Positions 1-12,607 of a stretch of 64,000 nucleotides of DNA are shown here, piece after piece (position 1 is the stretch's first letter; every line of letters starts with the position of its first letter). Below the pieces are notes generated by a model that was not told the DNA's origin, made no database searches, and saw nothing but the letters and a program-made list of their open reading frames with translations. Source of the DNA: Leptasterias polaris (Eukaryota > Echinodermata > Asteroidea > Forcipulatida > Asteriidae); contig JAZGTN010000120.1 in NCBI GenBank assembly GCA_037783415.1, positions 1 through 64,000 on the forward strand, given 5' to 3'. The translations under genes were made by a program, and so were the position numbers.

Positions 1-3000
1 GATGAGTTTTTTGAATGATTTGGTGTTGATTCACATGGAGGAAGTGTTGTGCAGCTCAATATTAAAGTTTCTTGAAATGTTTCTGTGTTAGATTGCACAT
101 GGAGGGAAGTGTTGTGCGTCCCAATATTAAGTTTCTTGAAATGTTTCTGGTGTTAGATTGCAACATGTGGAAGTGTTGTGCAGCTCAATATTAAGTTTCT
201 TGAAATGTTTCTGGTGTTAGATTGCACATGGAGGAAGTGTTGTGTCATCTCAGTTATTGAAGTTCTGAGTTAGATTGCACATGGAGGAAGTGTAGTGCAG
301 CTCAATATTAAGTTTCTTGAAATGTTTCTGGTGTTAGATTGCACATGGAGGAAGTGTTGTGCAGCTCAATATTAAGTTTCTTGAAATGTTTCTGGTGTTA
401 GATTGCACATGGAGGAAGTGTTGTGCAGCTCAATATTAAGTTTCTTGAAATGTTTCTGGTGTTAGATTGCACATGGAGGAAGTGTTGTGCAGCTCAATAT
501 TAAGTTTCTTGAAATGTTTCTGGTGTTAGATTGCACATGGAGGAAGTGTTGTGCAGCTCCATATTAAGTTTCTTGAAATGTTTCTGGTGTTAGATTGCAC
601 ATGGAGGACGTGTTGTGCAGCCTCAATATTAATTTCTTGAAATGTTTCTGGTGTTAGATTGCACATGGAGGAAGTGTTGTGCAGCTCAATATTAAGTTTC
701 TGTGAAATGTTTCTGGTGTTAGATTGACATGGAGGAAGTGTTGTGCAGCTCAATATTAAGTTTCTTGAAATGTTTCTGGTGTTAGATTGCACATGGAGGA
801 AGTGTTGTGCAGCTCAATATTAAGTTTCTTGAAATGTTTCTGGTGTTAGATTGCACATGGAGGAAGTGTTGTGCAGCTCAATATAAGTTTCTTGAAATGT
901 TTCTGGTGTTAGATTGCACATGGAGGAAGTGTTGTGCAGCTCAATATTAAGTTTCTTGAAATGTTTCTGGTGTTAGATTGCACATGGAGGAAGTGTTGTG
1001 CAGCTCAATATTAAGTTTCTTGAAATGTTTCTGGTGTTAGATTGCACATGGAGGAAGTGTTGTGCAGCTCATATTAAGTTTCTTGAAATGTTTCTGGTGT
1101 TAGATTGCACATGGAGGAAGTGTTGTGCAGCTCAATATTAGTTTCTTGAAATGTTTCTGGTGTTAGATTGCACATGGAGGAAGTGTTGTGCAGCTCAATA
1201 TTAAGTTTCTTGAAATGTTTCTGGTGTTAGATTGCACATGGAGGAAGTGTTGTGCAGCTCAATATTAAGTTTCTTGAAATGTTTCTGGTGTTAGATTGCA
1301 CATGGAGGAAGTGTTGTGCAGCTCAATATTAAGTTTCTTGAAATGTTTCTGGTGTTAGATTGCACATGGAGGAAGTGTTGTGCAGCTCAATATTAAGTTT
1401 CTTGAAATGTTTCTGGTGTTAGATTGCACATGGAGGAAGTGTTGTGCAGCTCAATATTAAGTTTCTTGAAATGTTTCTGGTGTTAGATTGCACATGGAGG
1501 AAGTGTTGTGCAGCTCAATATTAAGTTTCTTGAAATGTTTCTGGTGTTAGATTGCACATGGAGGAAGTGTTGTGCAGCTCAATATTAAGTTTCTTGAAAT
1601 GTTTCTGGTGTTAGATTGCACATGGAGGAAGTGTTGTGCAGCTCAATATTAAGTTTCTTGAAATGTTTCTGGTGTTAGATTGCACATGGAGGAAGTGTTG
1701 TGCAGCTCAATATTAAGTTTCTTGAAATGTTTCTGGTGTTAGATTGCACATGGAGGAAGTGTTGTGCAGCTCAATATTAAGTTTCTTGAAATGTTTCTGG
1801 TGTTAGATTGCACATGGAGGAAGTGTTGTGCAGCTCAATATTAAGTTTCTTGAAATGTTTCTGGTGTTAGATTGCACATGGAGGAAGTGTTGTGCAGCTC
1901 AATATTAAGTTTCTTGAAATGTTTCTGGTGTTAGATTGCACATGGAGGAAGTGTTGTGCAGCTCATATAAGTTCTTGAAATGTTTCTGGTGTTAGATTGC
2001 ACATGGAGGAAGTGTTGTGCAGCTCAATATTAAGTTTCTTGAAATGTTTCTGGTGTTAGATTGCACATGGAGGAAGTGTTGTGCAGCTCAATATTAAGTT
2101 TCTTGAAATGTTTCTGGTGTTAGATTGCACATGGAGGAAGTGTTGTGCAGCTCAATATTAAGTTTCTTGAAATGTTTCTGGTGTTAGATTGCACATGGAG
2201 GAAGTGTTGTGCAGCTCAATATTAAGTTTCTTGAAATGTTTCTGGTGTTAGATTGCACATGGAGGAAGTGTTGTGCAGCTCAATATTAAGTTTCTTGAAA
2301 TGTTTCTGGTGTTAGATTGCACATGGAGGAAGTGTTGTGCAGCTCAATATTAAGTTTCTTGAAATGTTTCTGGTGTTAGATTGCACATGGAGGAAGTGTT
2401 GTGCAGCTCAATATTAAGTTTCTTGAAATGTTTCTGGTGTTAGATTGCACATTGGAGGAAGTGTTGTGCAGCTCAATATTAAGTTTCTTGAAATGTTTCT
2501 GGTGTTAGATTGCACATGGAGGAAGTGTTGTGCAGCTCAATATTAAGTTTCTTGAAATGTTCTGGTGTTAGATTGCACATGGAGGAAGTGTTGTGCAGCT
2601 CAATATTAAGTTTCTTGAATGTTTCTGGTGTTAGATTGCACATGGAGGAAGTGTTGTGCAGCTCAATATTAAGTTTCTTGAAATGTTTCTGGTGTTAGAT
2701 TGCACATGGAGGAAGTGTTGTGCAGCTCAATATTAAGTTTCTTGAAATGTTTCTGGTGTTAGATTGCACATGGAGGAAGTGTTGTGCAGCTCAATATTAA
2801 GTTTCTTGAAATGTTTCTGGTGTTAGATTGCACATGGAGGAAGTGTTGTGCAGCTCAATATTAAGTTTCTTGAAATGTTTCTGGTGTTAGATTGCACATG
2901 GAGGAAGTGTTGTGCAGCTCAATATTAAGTTTCTTGAAATGTTTCTGGTGTTAGATTGCACATGGAGGAAGTGTTGTGCAGCTCAATATTAAGTTTCTTG

Positions 3001-6000
3001 AAATGTTTCTGGTGTTAGATTGCACATGGAGGAAGTGTTGTGCAGCTCAATATTAAGTTTCTTGAAATGTTTCTGGTGTTAGATTGCACATGGGGGAAGT
3101 GTTGTGCAGCTCAATATTAAGTTTCTTGAAATGTTTCTGGTGTTAGATTGCACATGGAGGAAGTGTTGTGCAGCTCAATATTAAGTTTCTTGAAATGTTT
3201 CTGGTGTTAGATTGCACATGGAGGAAGTGTTGTGCAGCTCAATATTAAGTTTCTTGAAATGTTTCTGGTGTTAGATTGCACATGGAGGAAGTGTTGTGCA
3301 GCTCAATATTAAAGTTTCTTGAAATGTTTCTGGTGTTAGATTGCACATGGAGGAAGTGTTGTGCAGCTCAATATTAAGTTTCTTGAAATGTTTCTGGTGT
3401 TAGATTGCACATGGAGGAAGTGTTGTGCAGCTCAATATTAAGTTTCTTGAAATGTTTCTGGTGTTAGATTGCACATGGAGGAAGTGTTGTGCAGCTCAAT
3501 ATTAAGTTTCTGAAATGTTTCTGGTGTAGATTGCACATGGAGGAAGTGTTGTGCAGCTCAATATTAAGTTTCTTGAAATGTTTCTGGTGTTAGATTGCAC
3601 ATGGAGGAAGTGTTGTGCAGCTCAATATTAAGTTTCTTGAAATGTTTCTGGTGTTAGATTGCACATGGAGGAAGTGTTGTGCAGCTCAATATTAAGTTTC
3701 TTGAAATGTTCTGGTGTTAGATTGCACATGGAGGAAGTGTTGTGCAGCTCAATATTAAGTTTCTGGAAATGTTTCTGGTGTTAGATTGCACATGGAGGAA
3801 GTGTTGTGCAGCTCAATATTAAGTTTCTTGAAAGTTTCTGGTGTTAGATTGCACATGGAGGAAGTGTTGTGCAGCTCAATATTAAGTTTCTTGAAATGTT
3901 TCTGGTGTTAGATTGCACATGGAGGAAGTGTTGTGCAGCTCAATATTAAGTTTCTTGAAATGTTTCTGGTGTTAGATTGCATGCAATGGAGGAAGTGTTG
4001 TGCAGCTCAATATTAAGTTTCTTGAAATGTTTCTGGTGTTAGATTGCACATGGAGGAAGTGTTGTGCAGCTCAATATTAATTTCTTGAAATGTTTCTGGT
4101 GTTAGATTGCACATGGAGGAAGTGTTGTGCAGCTCAATATTAAGTTTCTTGAATGTTTCTGGTGTTAGATTGCACATGGAGGAAGTGTTGTGCAGCTCAA
4201 TATTAAGTTTCTTGAAATGTTTCTGGTGTTAGATTGCACATGGAGGAAGTGTTGTGCAGCTCAATATTAAGTTTCTTGAAATGTTTCTGGTGTTAGATTG
4301 CACATGGAGGAAGTGTTGTGCAGCTCAATATTAAGTTTCTTGAAATGTTTCTGGTGTTAGATTGCACATGGAGGAAGTGTTGTGCAGCTCAATATTAAGT
4401 TTCTTGAAATGTTTCTGGTGTTAGATTGCACATGGAGGAAGTGTTGTGCAGCTCAATATTAAGTTTCTGGAAATGTTTCTGGTGTTAGATTGCACATGGA
4501 GGAAGTGTTGTGCAGCTCAATATTAACTTTCTTGAAATGTTTCTGGTGTTAGATTGCACATGGAGGAAGTGTTGTGCAGCTCAATATTAAGTTTCTTGAA
4601 ATTTTTCTGTGTAGATTGCACATGGAGGAAGTGTTGTGCAGCTCAATATTAAGTTTCTTGAAATGTTTCTGGTGTTAGATTGCACATGGAGGAAGTGTTG
4701 TGCAGCTCAATATTAAGTTTCTTGAAATGTTTCTGGTGTTAGATTGCACATGGAGGAAGTGTTGTGCAGCTCAATATTAAGTTTCTGGAAATGTTTCTGG
4801 TGTTAGATTGCACATGGAGGAAGTGTTGTGCAGCTCAATATTAAGTTTCTTGAAATGTTTCTGGTGTTAGATTGCACATGGAGGAAGTGTTGTGCAGCTC
4901 AATATTAAGTTTCTTGAAATGTTTCTGGTGTTAGATTGCACATGGAGGAAGTGTTGTGCAGCTCAATATTAAGTTTCTTGAAATGTTTCTGGTGTTAGAT
5001 TGCACATGGAGGAAGTGTTGTGCAGCTCAATATTAACTTTCTTGAAATGTTTCTGGTGTTAGATTGCACATGGAGGAAGTGTTGTGCAGCTCAATATTAA
5101 CTTTCTTGAAATGTTTCTGGTGTTAGATTGCACATGGAGGAAGTGTTGTGCAGCTCAATATTAACTTTCTTGAAATGTTTCTGGTGCTAGATTGCACATG
5201 GAGGAAGTGTTGTGCAGCTCAATATTAAGTTTCTTGAAATGTTTCTGGTGTTAGATTGCACATGGAGGAAGTGTTGTGCAGCTCAATATTAAGTTTCTTG
5301 AAATGTTTCTGGTGTTAGATTGCACATGGAGGAAGTGTTGTGCAGCTCAATATTAAGTTTCTTGAAATGTTTCTGGTGTTAGATTGCACATGGAGGAAGT
5401 GTTGTGCAGCTCAATATTAAGTTTCTTGAAATGTTTCTGGTGTTAGATTGCACATGGAGGAAGTGTTGTGCAGCTCAATATTAAGTTTCTTGAAATGTTT
5501 CTGGTGTTAGATTGCACATGGAGGAAGTGTTGTGCAGCTCAATATTAAGTTTCTTGAAATGTTTCTGGTGTTAGATTGCACATGGAGGAAGTGTTGTGCA
5601 GCTCAATATTAAGTTTCTTGAAATGTTTCTGGTGTTAGATTGCACATGGAGGAAGTGTTGTGCAGCTCAATATTAAGTTTCTTGAAATGTTTCTGGTGTT
5701 AGATTGCACATGGAGGAAGTGTTGTGCAGCTCAATATTAAGTTTCTTGAAATGTTTCTGGTGTTAGATTGCACATGGAGGAAGTGTTGTGCAGCTCAATA
5801 TTAAGTTTCTTGAAATGTTTCTGGTGTTAGATTGCACATGGAGGAAGTGTTGTGCAGCTCAATATTAAGTTTCTTGAAATGTTTCTGGTGTTAGATTGCA
5901 CATGGAGGAAGTGTTGTGCAGCTCAATATTAGTTTCTTGAAATTTTTCTGGTGCTAGATTGCACATGGAGGAAGTGTTGTGCAGCTCAATATTAAGTTTC

Positions 6001-9000
6001 TTGAAATGTTTCTGGTGTTAGATTGCACATGGAGGAAGTGTTGTGCAGCTCAATATTAAGTTTCTTGAAATGTTTCTGGTGTTAGATTGCACATGGAGGA
6101 AGTGTTGTGCAGCTCAATATTAAGTTTCTTGAAATGTTTCTGGTGTTAGATTGCACATGGAGGAAGTGTTGTGCAGCTCAATATTAAGTTTCTGGAAATG
6201 TTTCTGGTGTTAGATTGCACATGGAGGAAGTGTTGTGCAGCTCAATATTAAGTTTCGTGAAATGTTTCTGGTGTTAGATTGCACATGGAGGAAGTGTTGT
6301 GCAGCTCAATATTAAGTTTCTTGAAATGTTTCTGGTGTTAGATTGCACATGGGGGAAGTGTTGTGCAGCTCAATATTAAGTTTCTTGAAATGTTTCTGGT
6401 GTTAGATTGCACATGGAGGAAGTGTTGTGCAGCTCAATATTAAGTTTCTTGAAATGTTTCTGGTGTTAGATTGCACATGGAGGAAGTGTTGTGCAGCTCA
6501 ATATTAAGTTTCTTGAAATGTTTCTGGTGTTAGATTGCACATGGAGGAAGTGTTGTGCAGCTCAATATTAAGTTTCTGGAAATGTTTCTGGTGTTAGATT
6601 GCACATGGAGGAAGTGTTGTGCAGCTCAATATTAACTTTCTGGAAATGTTTCTGGTGTTAGATTGCACATGGAGGAAGTGTTGTGCAGCTCAATATTAAG
6701 TTTCTGAAATGTTTCTGGTGCTAGATTGCACATGGAGGAAGTGTTGTGCAGCTCAATATTAAGTTTCTTGAAATGTTTCTGGTGTTAGATTGCACATGGA
6801 GGAAGTGTTGTGCAGCTCAATATTAAGTTTCTTGAAATGTTTCTGGTGTTAGATTGCACATGGAGGAAGTGTTGTGCAGCTCAATATTAAGTTTCTTGAA
6901 ATGTTTCTGGTGTTAGATTGCACATGGAGGAAGTGTTGTGCAGCTCAATATTAAGTTTCTTGAAATGTTTCTGGTGTTAGATTGCACATGGAGGAAGTGT
7001 TGTGCAGCTCAATATTAAGTTTCTTGAAATGTTTCTGGTGTTAGATTGCACATGGAGGAAGTGTTGTGCAGCTCAATATTAAGTTTCTTGAAATGTTTCT
7101 GGTGCTAGATTGCACATGGAGGAAGTGTTGTGCAGCTCAATATTAAGTTTCTTGAAATGTTTCTGGTGTTAGATTGCACATGGAGGAAGTGTTGTGCAGC
7201 TCAATATTAAGTTTCTTGAAATGTTTCTGGTGTTAGATTGCACATGGAGGAAGTGTTGTGCAGCTCAATATTAAGTTTCTTGAAATGTTTCTGGTGTTAG
7301 ATTGCACATGGAGGAAGTGTTGTGCAGCTCAATATTAAGTTTCTTGAAATGTTTCTGGTGTTAGATTGCACATGGAGGAAGTGTTGTGCAGCTCAATATT
7401 AAGTTTCTTGAAATGTTTCTGGTGTTAGATTGCACATGGAGGAAGTGTTGTGCAGCTCAATATTAAGTTTCTTGAAATGTTTCTGGTGTTAGATTGCACA
7501 TGGAGGAAGTGTTGTGCAGCTCAATATTAACTTTCTTGAAATGTTTCTGGTGTTAGATTGCACATGGAGGAAGTGTTGTGCAGCTCAATATTAACTTTCT
7601 TGAAATGTTTCTGGTGCTAGATTGCACATGGAGGAAGTGTTGTGCAGCTCAATATTAAGTTTCTTGAAATGTTTCTGGTGTTAGATTGCACATGGAGGAA
7701 GTGTTGTGCAGCTCAATATTAAGTTTCTTGAAATGTTTCTGGTGTTAGATTGCACATGGAGGAAGTGTTGTGCAGCTCAATATTAAGTTTCTTGAAATGT
7801 TTCTGGTGTTAGATTGCACATGGAGGAAGTGTTGTGCAGCTCAATATTAAGTTTCTTGAAATGTTTCTGGTGTTAGATTGCACATGGAGGAAGTGTTGTG
7901 CAGCTCAATATTAAGTTTCTTGAAATGTTTCTGGTGTTAGATTGCACATGGAGGAAGTGTTGTGCAGCTCAATATTAAGTTTCTTGAAATGTTTCTGGTG
8001 TTAGATTGCACATGGAGGAAGTGTTGTGCAGCTCAATATTAAGTTTCTTGAAATGTTTCTGGTGTTAGATTGCACATGGAGGAAGTGTTGTGCAGCTCAA
8101 TATTAAGTTTCTTGAAATGTTTCTGGTGTTAGATTGCACATGGAGGAAGTGTTGTGCAGCTCAATATTAAGTTTCTTGAAATGTTTCTGGTGTTAGATTG
8201 CACATGGAGGAAGTGTTGTGCAGCTCAATATTAAGTTTCTTGAAATGTTTCTGGTGTTAGATTGCACATGGAGGAAGTGTTGTGCAGCTCAATATTAAGT
8301 TTCTTGAAATGTTTCTGGTGTTAGATTGCACATGGAGGAAGTGTTGTGCAGCTCAATATTAAGTTTCTGGAAATGTTTCTGGTGTTAGATTGCACATGGA
8401 GGAAGTGTTGTGCAGCTCAATATTAAGTTTCTGGAAATGTTTCTGGTGTTAGATTGCACATGGAGGAAGTGTTGTGCAGCTCAATATTAAGTTTCTTGAA
8501 ATGTTTCTGGTGCTAGATTGCACATGGAGGAAGTGTTGTGCAGCTCAATATTAAGTTTCTTGAAATGTTTCTGGTGTTAGATTGCACATGGAGGAAGTGT
8601 TGTGCAGCTCAATATTAAGTTTCTTGAAATGTTTCTGGTGTTAGATTGCACATGGAGGAAGTGTTGTGCAGCTCAATATTAAGTTTCTTGAAATGTTTCT
8701 GGTGTTAGATTGCACATGGAGGAAGTGTTGTGCAGCTCAATATTAAGTTTCTTGAAATGTTTCTGGTGTTAGATTGCACATGGAGGAAGTGTTGTGCAGC
8801 TCAATATTAAGTTTCTTGAAATGTTTCTGGTGTTAGATTGCACATGGAGGAAGTGTTGTGCAGCTCAATATTAAGTTTCTTGAAATGTTTCTGGTGTTAG
8901 ATTGCACATGGAGGAAGTGTTGTGCAGCTCAATATTAAGTTTCTTGAAATGTTTCTGGTGCTAGATTGCACATGGAGGAAGTGTTGTGCAGCTCAATATT

Positions 9001-9706
9001 AAGTTTCTTGAAATGTTTCTGGTGTTAGATTGCACATGGAGGAAGTGTTGTGCAGCTCAATATTAAGTTTCTTGAAATGTTTCTGGTGTTAGATTGCACA
9101 TGGAGGAAGTGTTGTGCAGCTCAATATTAAGTTTCTTTAAATGTTTCTGGTGTTAGATTGCACATGGAGGAAGTGTTGTGCAGCTCAATATCAAGTTTCT
9201 TGAAATGTTTCTGGTGTTAGATTGCACATGGAGGAAGTGTTGTGCAGCTCAATATTAAGTTTCTGGAAATGTTTCTGGTGTTAGATTGCACATGGAGGAA
9301 GTGTTGTGCAGCTCAATATTAAGTTTCTTGAAATGTTTCTGGTGTTAGATTGCACATGGAGGAAGTGTTGTGCAGCTCAATATTAAGTTTCTTGAAATGT
9401 TTCTGGTGCTAGATTGCACATGGAGGAAGTGTTGTGCAGCTCAATATTAAGTTTCTTGAAATGTTTCTGGTGTTAGATTGCACATGGAGGAAGTGTTGTG
9501 CAGCTCAATATTAAGTTTCTTGAAATGTTTCTGGTGTTAGATTGCACATGGAGGAAGTGTTGTGCAGCTCAATATTAAGTTTCTTGAAATGTTTCTGGTG
9601 TTAGATTGCACATGGAGGAAGTGTTGTGCAGCTCAATATTAAGTTTCTTGAAATGTTTCTGGTGTTAGATTGCACATGGAGGAAGTGTTGTGCAGCTCAA
9701 TATTAA
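1..9706 (+). repeat. Satellite A: 64-bp tandem repeat, about 150 copies, open at the left edge
   Basis: The unit contains GATTGCACATGGAGGAAGTG, then TTGTGCAGCTCAATATTAAG, then TTTCTTGAAATGTTTCTGGT and GTTA, 64 bp in all. The array is already running at base 1 and stops sharply at AATATTAAG/CGGGAC near 9706. Most copies are nearly identical. Single-base indels cluster at about 1-900 and 3500-4620 and are rare after 7000. Point variants mark sub-families: GTGCTAGATT instead of GTGTTAGATT (for example 5187, 5953, 6720, 7105, 7616, 8513, 8960, 9410) and TTAACTTTCT instead of TTAAGTTTCT (5036-5170, 7530-7600). The pair of variants near 5164-5187 recurs about 38 units later, so blocks have been duplicated. 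The short reading frames here are repeat shadows, not genes. The unit shows no similarity to satellite B, although both are 64 bp. Confidence 0.97.
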
Positions 9707-10427
9707 GCGGGACAACTTCATTTTCACAACCTTGACGAAGGTAAGCTTTTGTTACACAACAACATTTCCAGTTCTCGCTACAAAAGTATGAAAAACATTA
9801 CATTTTGTTGTGACAGCTAGGACTGCAAAAATACCTTGTATTATCCGTGTTCTCATTACAACCCTGCTCATATCTTACGTTTTTTAAGACATAGAAGCAT
9901 GCATGGGACAGTTCGGGACCGGTGGAAAAACTGGCAAATAACCGGGGTCGTAAGCTCGTATTAACGACAGTTGACTGTATAATTTTGTGGTAAAAGGCCT
10001 AGCTATCATTTGCAAAATGTGTCACCAGCTCTGATACAAACTCAAGGAATGACCATACATCTCTCCAATCCATTGTCCGGTATACCTGAGCTAGACCGTA
10101 AACACTAAGTCTTCACTCCTTTGTGGGCTACTTTCGAGCTGCCTTGTCCCCGTAATCCCCCAATAAAAGGCACCAACAATATAGTTCGATAATGAGGGAA
10201 CAATTTTGTGCGATTTTGGAACGACTCCGGCATCCCTACGACGACAAGCATTTTTAATTTATCCATGGTCCCTTAGTAACATTAACAATGGTCGTTGCAA
10301 CTGTAATGATAGGCAAGCTCACCTAAATTTGGGTGTCAATTTGTAGGAATGATTAATTACAGTGATTTCAGTTTTAGATGTGTAGCAAAGTTCACTATGC
10401 AAGTATACCAGACATATAGTGACTTAC
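9707..10427. other. Unique sequence after satellite A; no gene seen
   Basis: This 0.7 kb lies between the satellite and the last visible exon of the minus-strand gene. I looked on the minus strand for cysteine-rich CCP or HYR coding and for an acceptor/donor pair and found none. If the gene continues to the left, this is intron, and the next exon lies beyond satellite A. Confidence 0.5.
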
Positions 10428-10616
10428 AGTTACAGCTTGGTGCTTCCTCTCTCTGCCAGTAGGTGTTTGTACCGTCAAATTCGCAAGTAGCTCGATCGGA
10501 ACCTTGGAGTACATATCCAGCAAGGCATTGGATCTGACACACACTGCCGTGGATGCTGCTACAATCCCCCACAAATTCACCAAAATGTGGAGGGGAAAGA
10601 AATGTACATCTGCGCT
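10428..10616 (-). CDS. CCP (sushi) exon, last one visible in the gene
   Basis: The acceptor reads TTTTCTTACAG before 10616 and the donor is T|GTAAGT at 10427. The 63-codon module shows RC near the start, then GDC, SVCQIQC, LAGYVLQG, ATC, a W (TYWQ) and PSC, so six cysteines and the sushi tryptophan are all present. Phase is 1-1. The exon ends in one base of a codon, so the gene must continue to the left, but no further exon is visible before satellite A. The shorter reading frame starting at MGDC is only the inner part of this exon and not an independent start. Confidence 0.85.
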
Positions 10617-10664
10617 CTGTAAGAAAATTTCAGCAATCATTTATGGGCTATTTGGGCTGACTAC

Positions 10665-11001
10665 TTGAGGGATCAGGTTGACTCAGTGGTTTTTTTCCCT
10701 GTTATTTACCCGTGTGGACCCGGTTTGAATCTCGCCTCAGACTGGAGCCTTGCATGTGGATTGGGTAATTTAATTGCTTCTCTTCACCCAGGGGTATAAA
10801 AGGGTACCTGCGAGGGTAGAGGTTGATATTGTGTTTGAAAAAGCCTTCTGAGCGCCACGGCAGCTCGGGCTGTATACTCCCCAGGGAGCTGAGAAAGATT
10901 AAAGGAATGTTATTGGCCCAATGACCAGGACACTTATGTAAAGCGCATTGAGTCGTTATTGTAAAATGCGCTATATAAGAACTGGTTATTATTATTATTA
11001 T
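10665..11001 (+). mobile_element. tRNA-derived SINE-like element with (TTA)n tail
   Basis: An A-box-like segment (GACTCAGTGG, near 10680) is followed by a B-box-like segment CGGTTTGAATCTC about 45 bases on. The body ends in GCGCTATATAAG and then a TTATTATTATTATTA tail. This is the layout of a tRNA-derived SINE: pol III promoter boxes, unique body, simple 3' tail. It lies in the intron between the HYR exon 11185-11427 and the CCP exon 10428-10616, antisense to the gene. The 5' limit is approximate and I did not identify target-site duplications. Confidence 0.65.
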
Positions 11002-11184
11002 AGTTGTTTTAGTTGTTAAAAAATGTCTGCCATAAGCCAAATTAGCAGACAAATTTGGCATTTACGTATACAAGTCATCCGAAGTGAAGTGGTTAATTAA
11101 GTGTCTAAGTTATGCATAAAGTATGAGTCATTATCATTCAGTTATTTTTCTGCTGTTTGAAAAGCAAACAAATATTGCACTCAC

Positions 11185-11427
11185 GGTGGACTTCAATTTT
11201 GAAATTACACCTTGCAGTATTGCTAGTAGCATCATATGCTGTACACTCTACCCAGTGAAGACCAATGTTGAACTGGTCCCCTGACACGGGGTCACAGATC
11301 ATCGTAGGAGGGAGGTCATCGTTGTCGGTAGCAGAGATGGACCAGGTCACCTCAGCTGAGGATGAGCCATTCAAGGCATAGACAGTTTGTACTGCAGGGC
11401 AACTTGTAAACTGAGGGTTCCGTTGAT
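11185..11427 (-). CDS. HYR domain exon (unsplit)
   Basis: The acceptor is ATTGTTGCCAG before 11427 and the donor C|GTGAGT. The 81-codon exon has the HYR pattern: D-Q-R-N-P-Q-F near the start, S-C-P, then EVTWSISATDNDD, a CDPVSGDQF segment, VECTAYDATSNTARCNF and a closing I-E-V. It keeps four cysteines, including the inner pair (MICDP and WVEC) that the other three HYR domains here lack. HYR is an immunoglobulin-like extracellular fold associated with adhesion. It follows a CCP exon and precedes the last visible CCP. Confidence 0.88.
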
Positions 11428-11539
11428 CTGGCAACAATAAAAGGAGCAGATAGCGATGCTTCAATAATAAGTTTATTTGAGTTTTCTTTCCTACACTGAT
11501 GAACGATAAAGCACTGTATACACTGTAATAAAAACTAAT

Positions 11540-11630
11540 CACCTTGGTTGGGATTCCAACCCATAACCTTCCACATTCTGGAGCACATGTCTAACTTAGA
11601 CCACCAAGCTTGCCCAGTAAAAAAGAGGCA
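11540..11630 (-). mobile_element. Degenerate tRNA-like (SINE head) sequence
   Basis: On the minus strand, GCTTGGTGGTCTAAGTTAG (A-box-like) is followed by GGGTTGGAATCCCAACC (B box with a T-arm-like hairpin) at the spacing of a long-variable-arm tRNA. The acceptor stem is not recognisable and TTGGAAT replaces TTCGAAT in the loop, so it is not a functional tRNA gene. It is more likely the 5' part of a SINE or a tRNA pseudogene inside the intron 11428-12283. Confidence 0.4.
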
Positions 11631-11869
11631 GCAAGTTCAACTTCTAGAATTAGCAGTGGGTTTAAACTGCATGCAATTTAAGTTCTGTAATTCTTGCATT
11701 ATGCAGGGATCTGATAGGCGGTTGAAAAAAAAACCTGAACTCTGAGCTCAAAAGCATGCGAGCTCGAAAACTTGCGAGCATGAAGCCCAATAATAACATT
11801 TATCTCTGGTTTTTAAAGCCCTACTCTGCAATATGGGGCGTTATATATGGTTTTGTTTTTATTTATTAA

Positions 11870-11995
11870 TGAATTTGATCTTTAAAAAAATATATATATA
11901 TTATTATTATTTTTTTGGGTGGGGGGGCAAAAAAAAACGGATTTCTTTTTTATGGAGGGCAAAAAAAACGGAATTCCAGTTAAAAACGGAGAAAT
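11870..11995. repeat. Low-complexity A/T and G tracts
   Basis: The stretch holds TTTAAAAAAATATATATA, an ATT run, a seven-G run and two A-rich tracts. Around it, 11640-12220 is intron with no further coding or structured element seen. Confidence 0.7.
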
Positions 11996-12283
11996 CACAT
12001 CCCTGATTATGGGAATGGGGGAAATATGATTTAGACCTGTATAGCCAACTAAGGTGGGTACATACCTACTTCAAAGCCTCCCATATGATGTCTTATCTAA
12101 GACCCACAAAGCTTGTCTTGTGTTGACATTCAAGAACACTTTACTTTATACTTTTTCCAGTGATAGAATACAGACACCTTGCTAAACTATAAAACAAAGA
12201 CACCTGTCACATAACTTTGTTTCAGAGATACTGTGCACACCTCACACTTTCATTTGTTTCAGGATCCACCATGCACAACTTAC

Positions 12284-12484
12284 CAACACATTGGATACTT
12301 GAGATATTCTGTGACCACTGTCCATTGCCAAGGCACGTCAGATAGTCAGAGCCAAGAGATATCACATTGAACCCAGTCTTAGCGCATGACAAAAGGCAGT
12401 TATCTCCAAACACTGGCTGACCATAGCAGGAATTGGGAATCAAAGTCACACCTGGAGCTGGACTAAGAATCGGACACGTAGTCT
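12284..12484 (-). CDS. CCP (sushi) exon
   Basis: The acceptor is TTCTGTTTTCAG before 12484 and the donor G|GTAAGT at 12283. The 67-codon module reads TTCPILSPAPGV near the start, then NSC, GDNCLLSC, TGFNVISLG, LTC, GQWSQN and IQC. It has six cysteines and the conserved W four to ten residues before the last one. It is the third CCP after the split HYR of 15509-16309 and is followed by the HYR exon at 11185. Confidence 0.87.
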
Positions 12485-12607
12485 CTGAAAACAGAATGAC
12501 AACCGCAGCATTATGAATTATCTCAAAACACTGGCTAATCATTGAGGCAGAAATTTCAAATAAGTTTACAGTCTTAACCCTTTCAATATTAAATTGTTTT
12601 GACATAC

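Noticed and set aside
526..792. Open frames inside satellite A (also 2510-2698 plus)
   Set aside because: They arise from 64-bp units whose indels restore frame; no start context, domain or conservation beyond the repeat.
10702..11061. 119-codon minus-strand frame
   Set aside because: It lies over the SINE-like repeat including its (TTA)n tail, which explains the I-I-I-I-I-T run.
11540..11630. Functional tRNA gene
   Set aside because: No acceptor-stem pairing and a mutated T-loop; kept only as a SINE or tRNA remnant.
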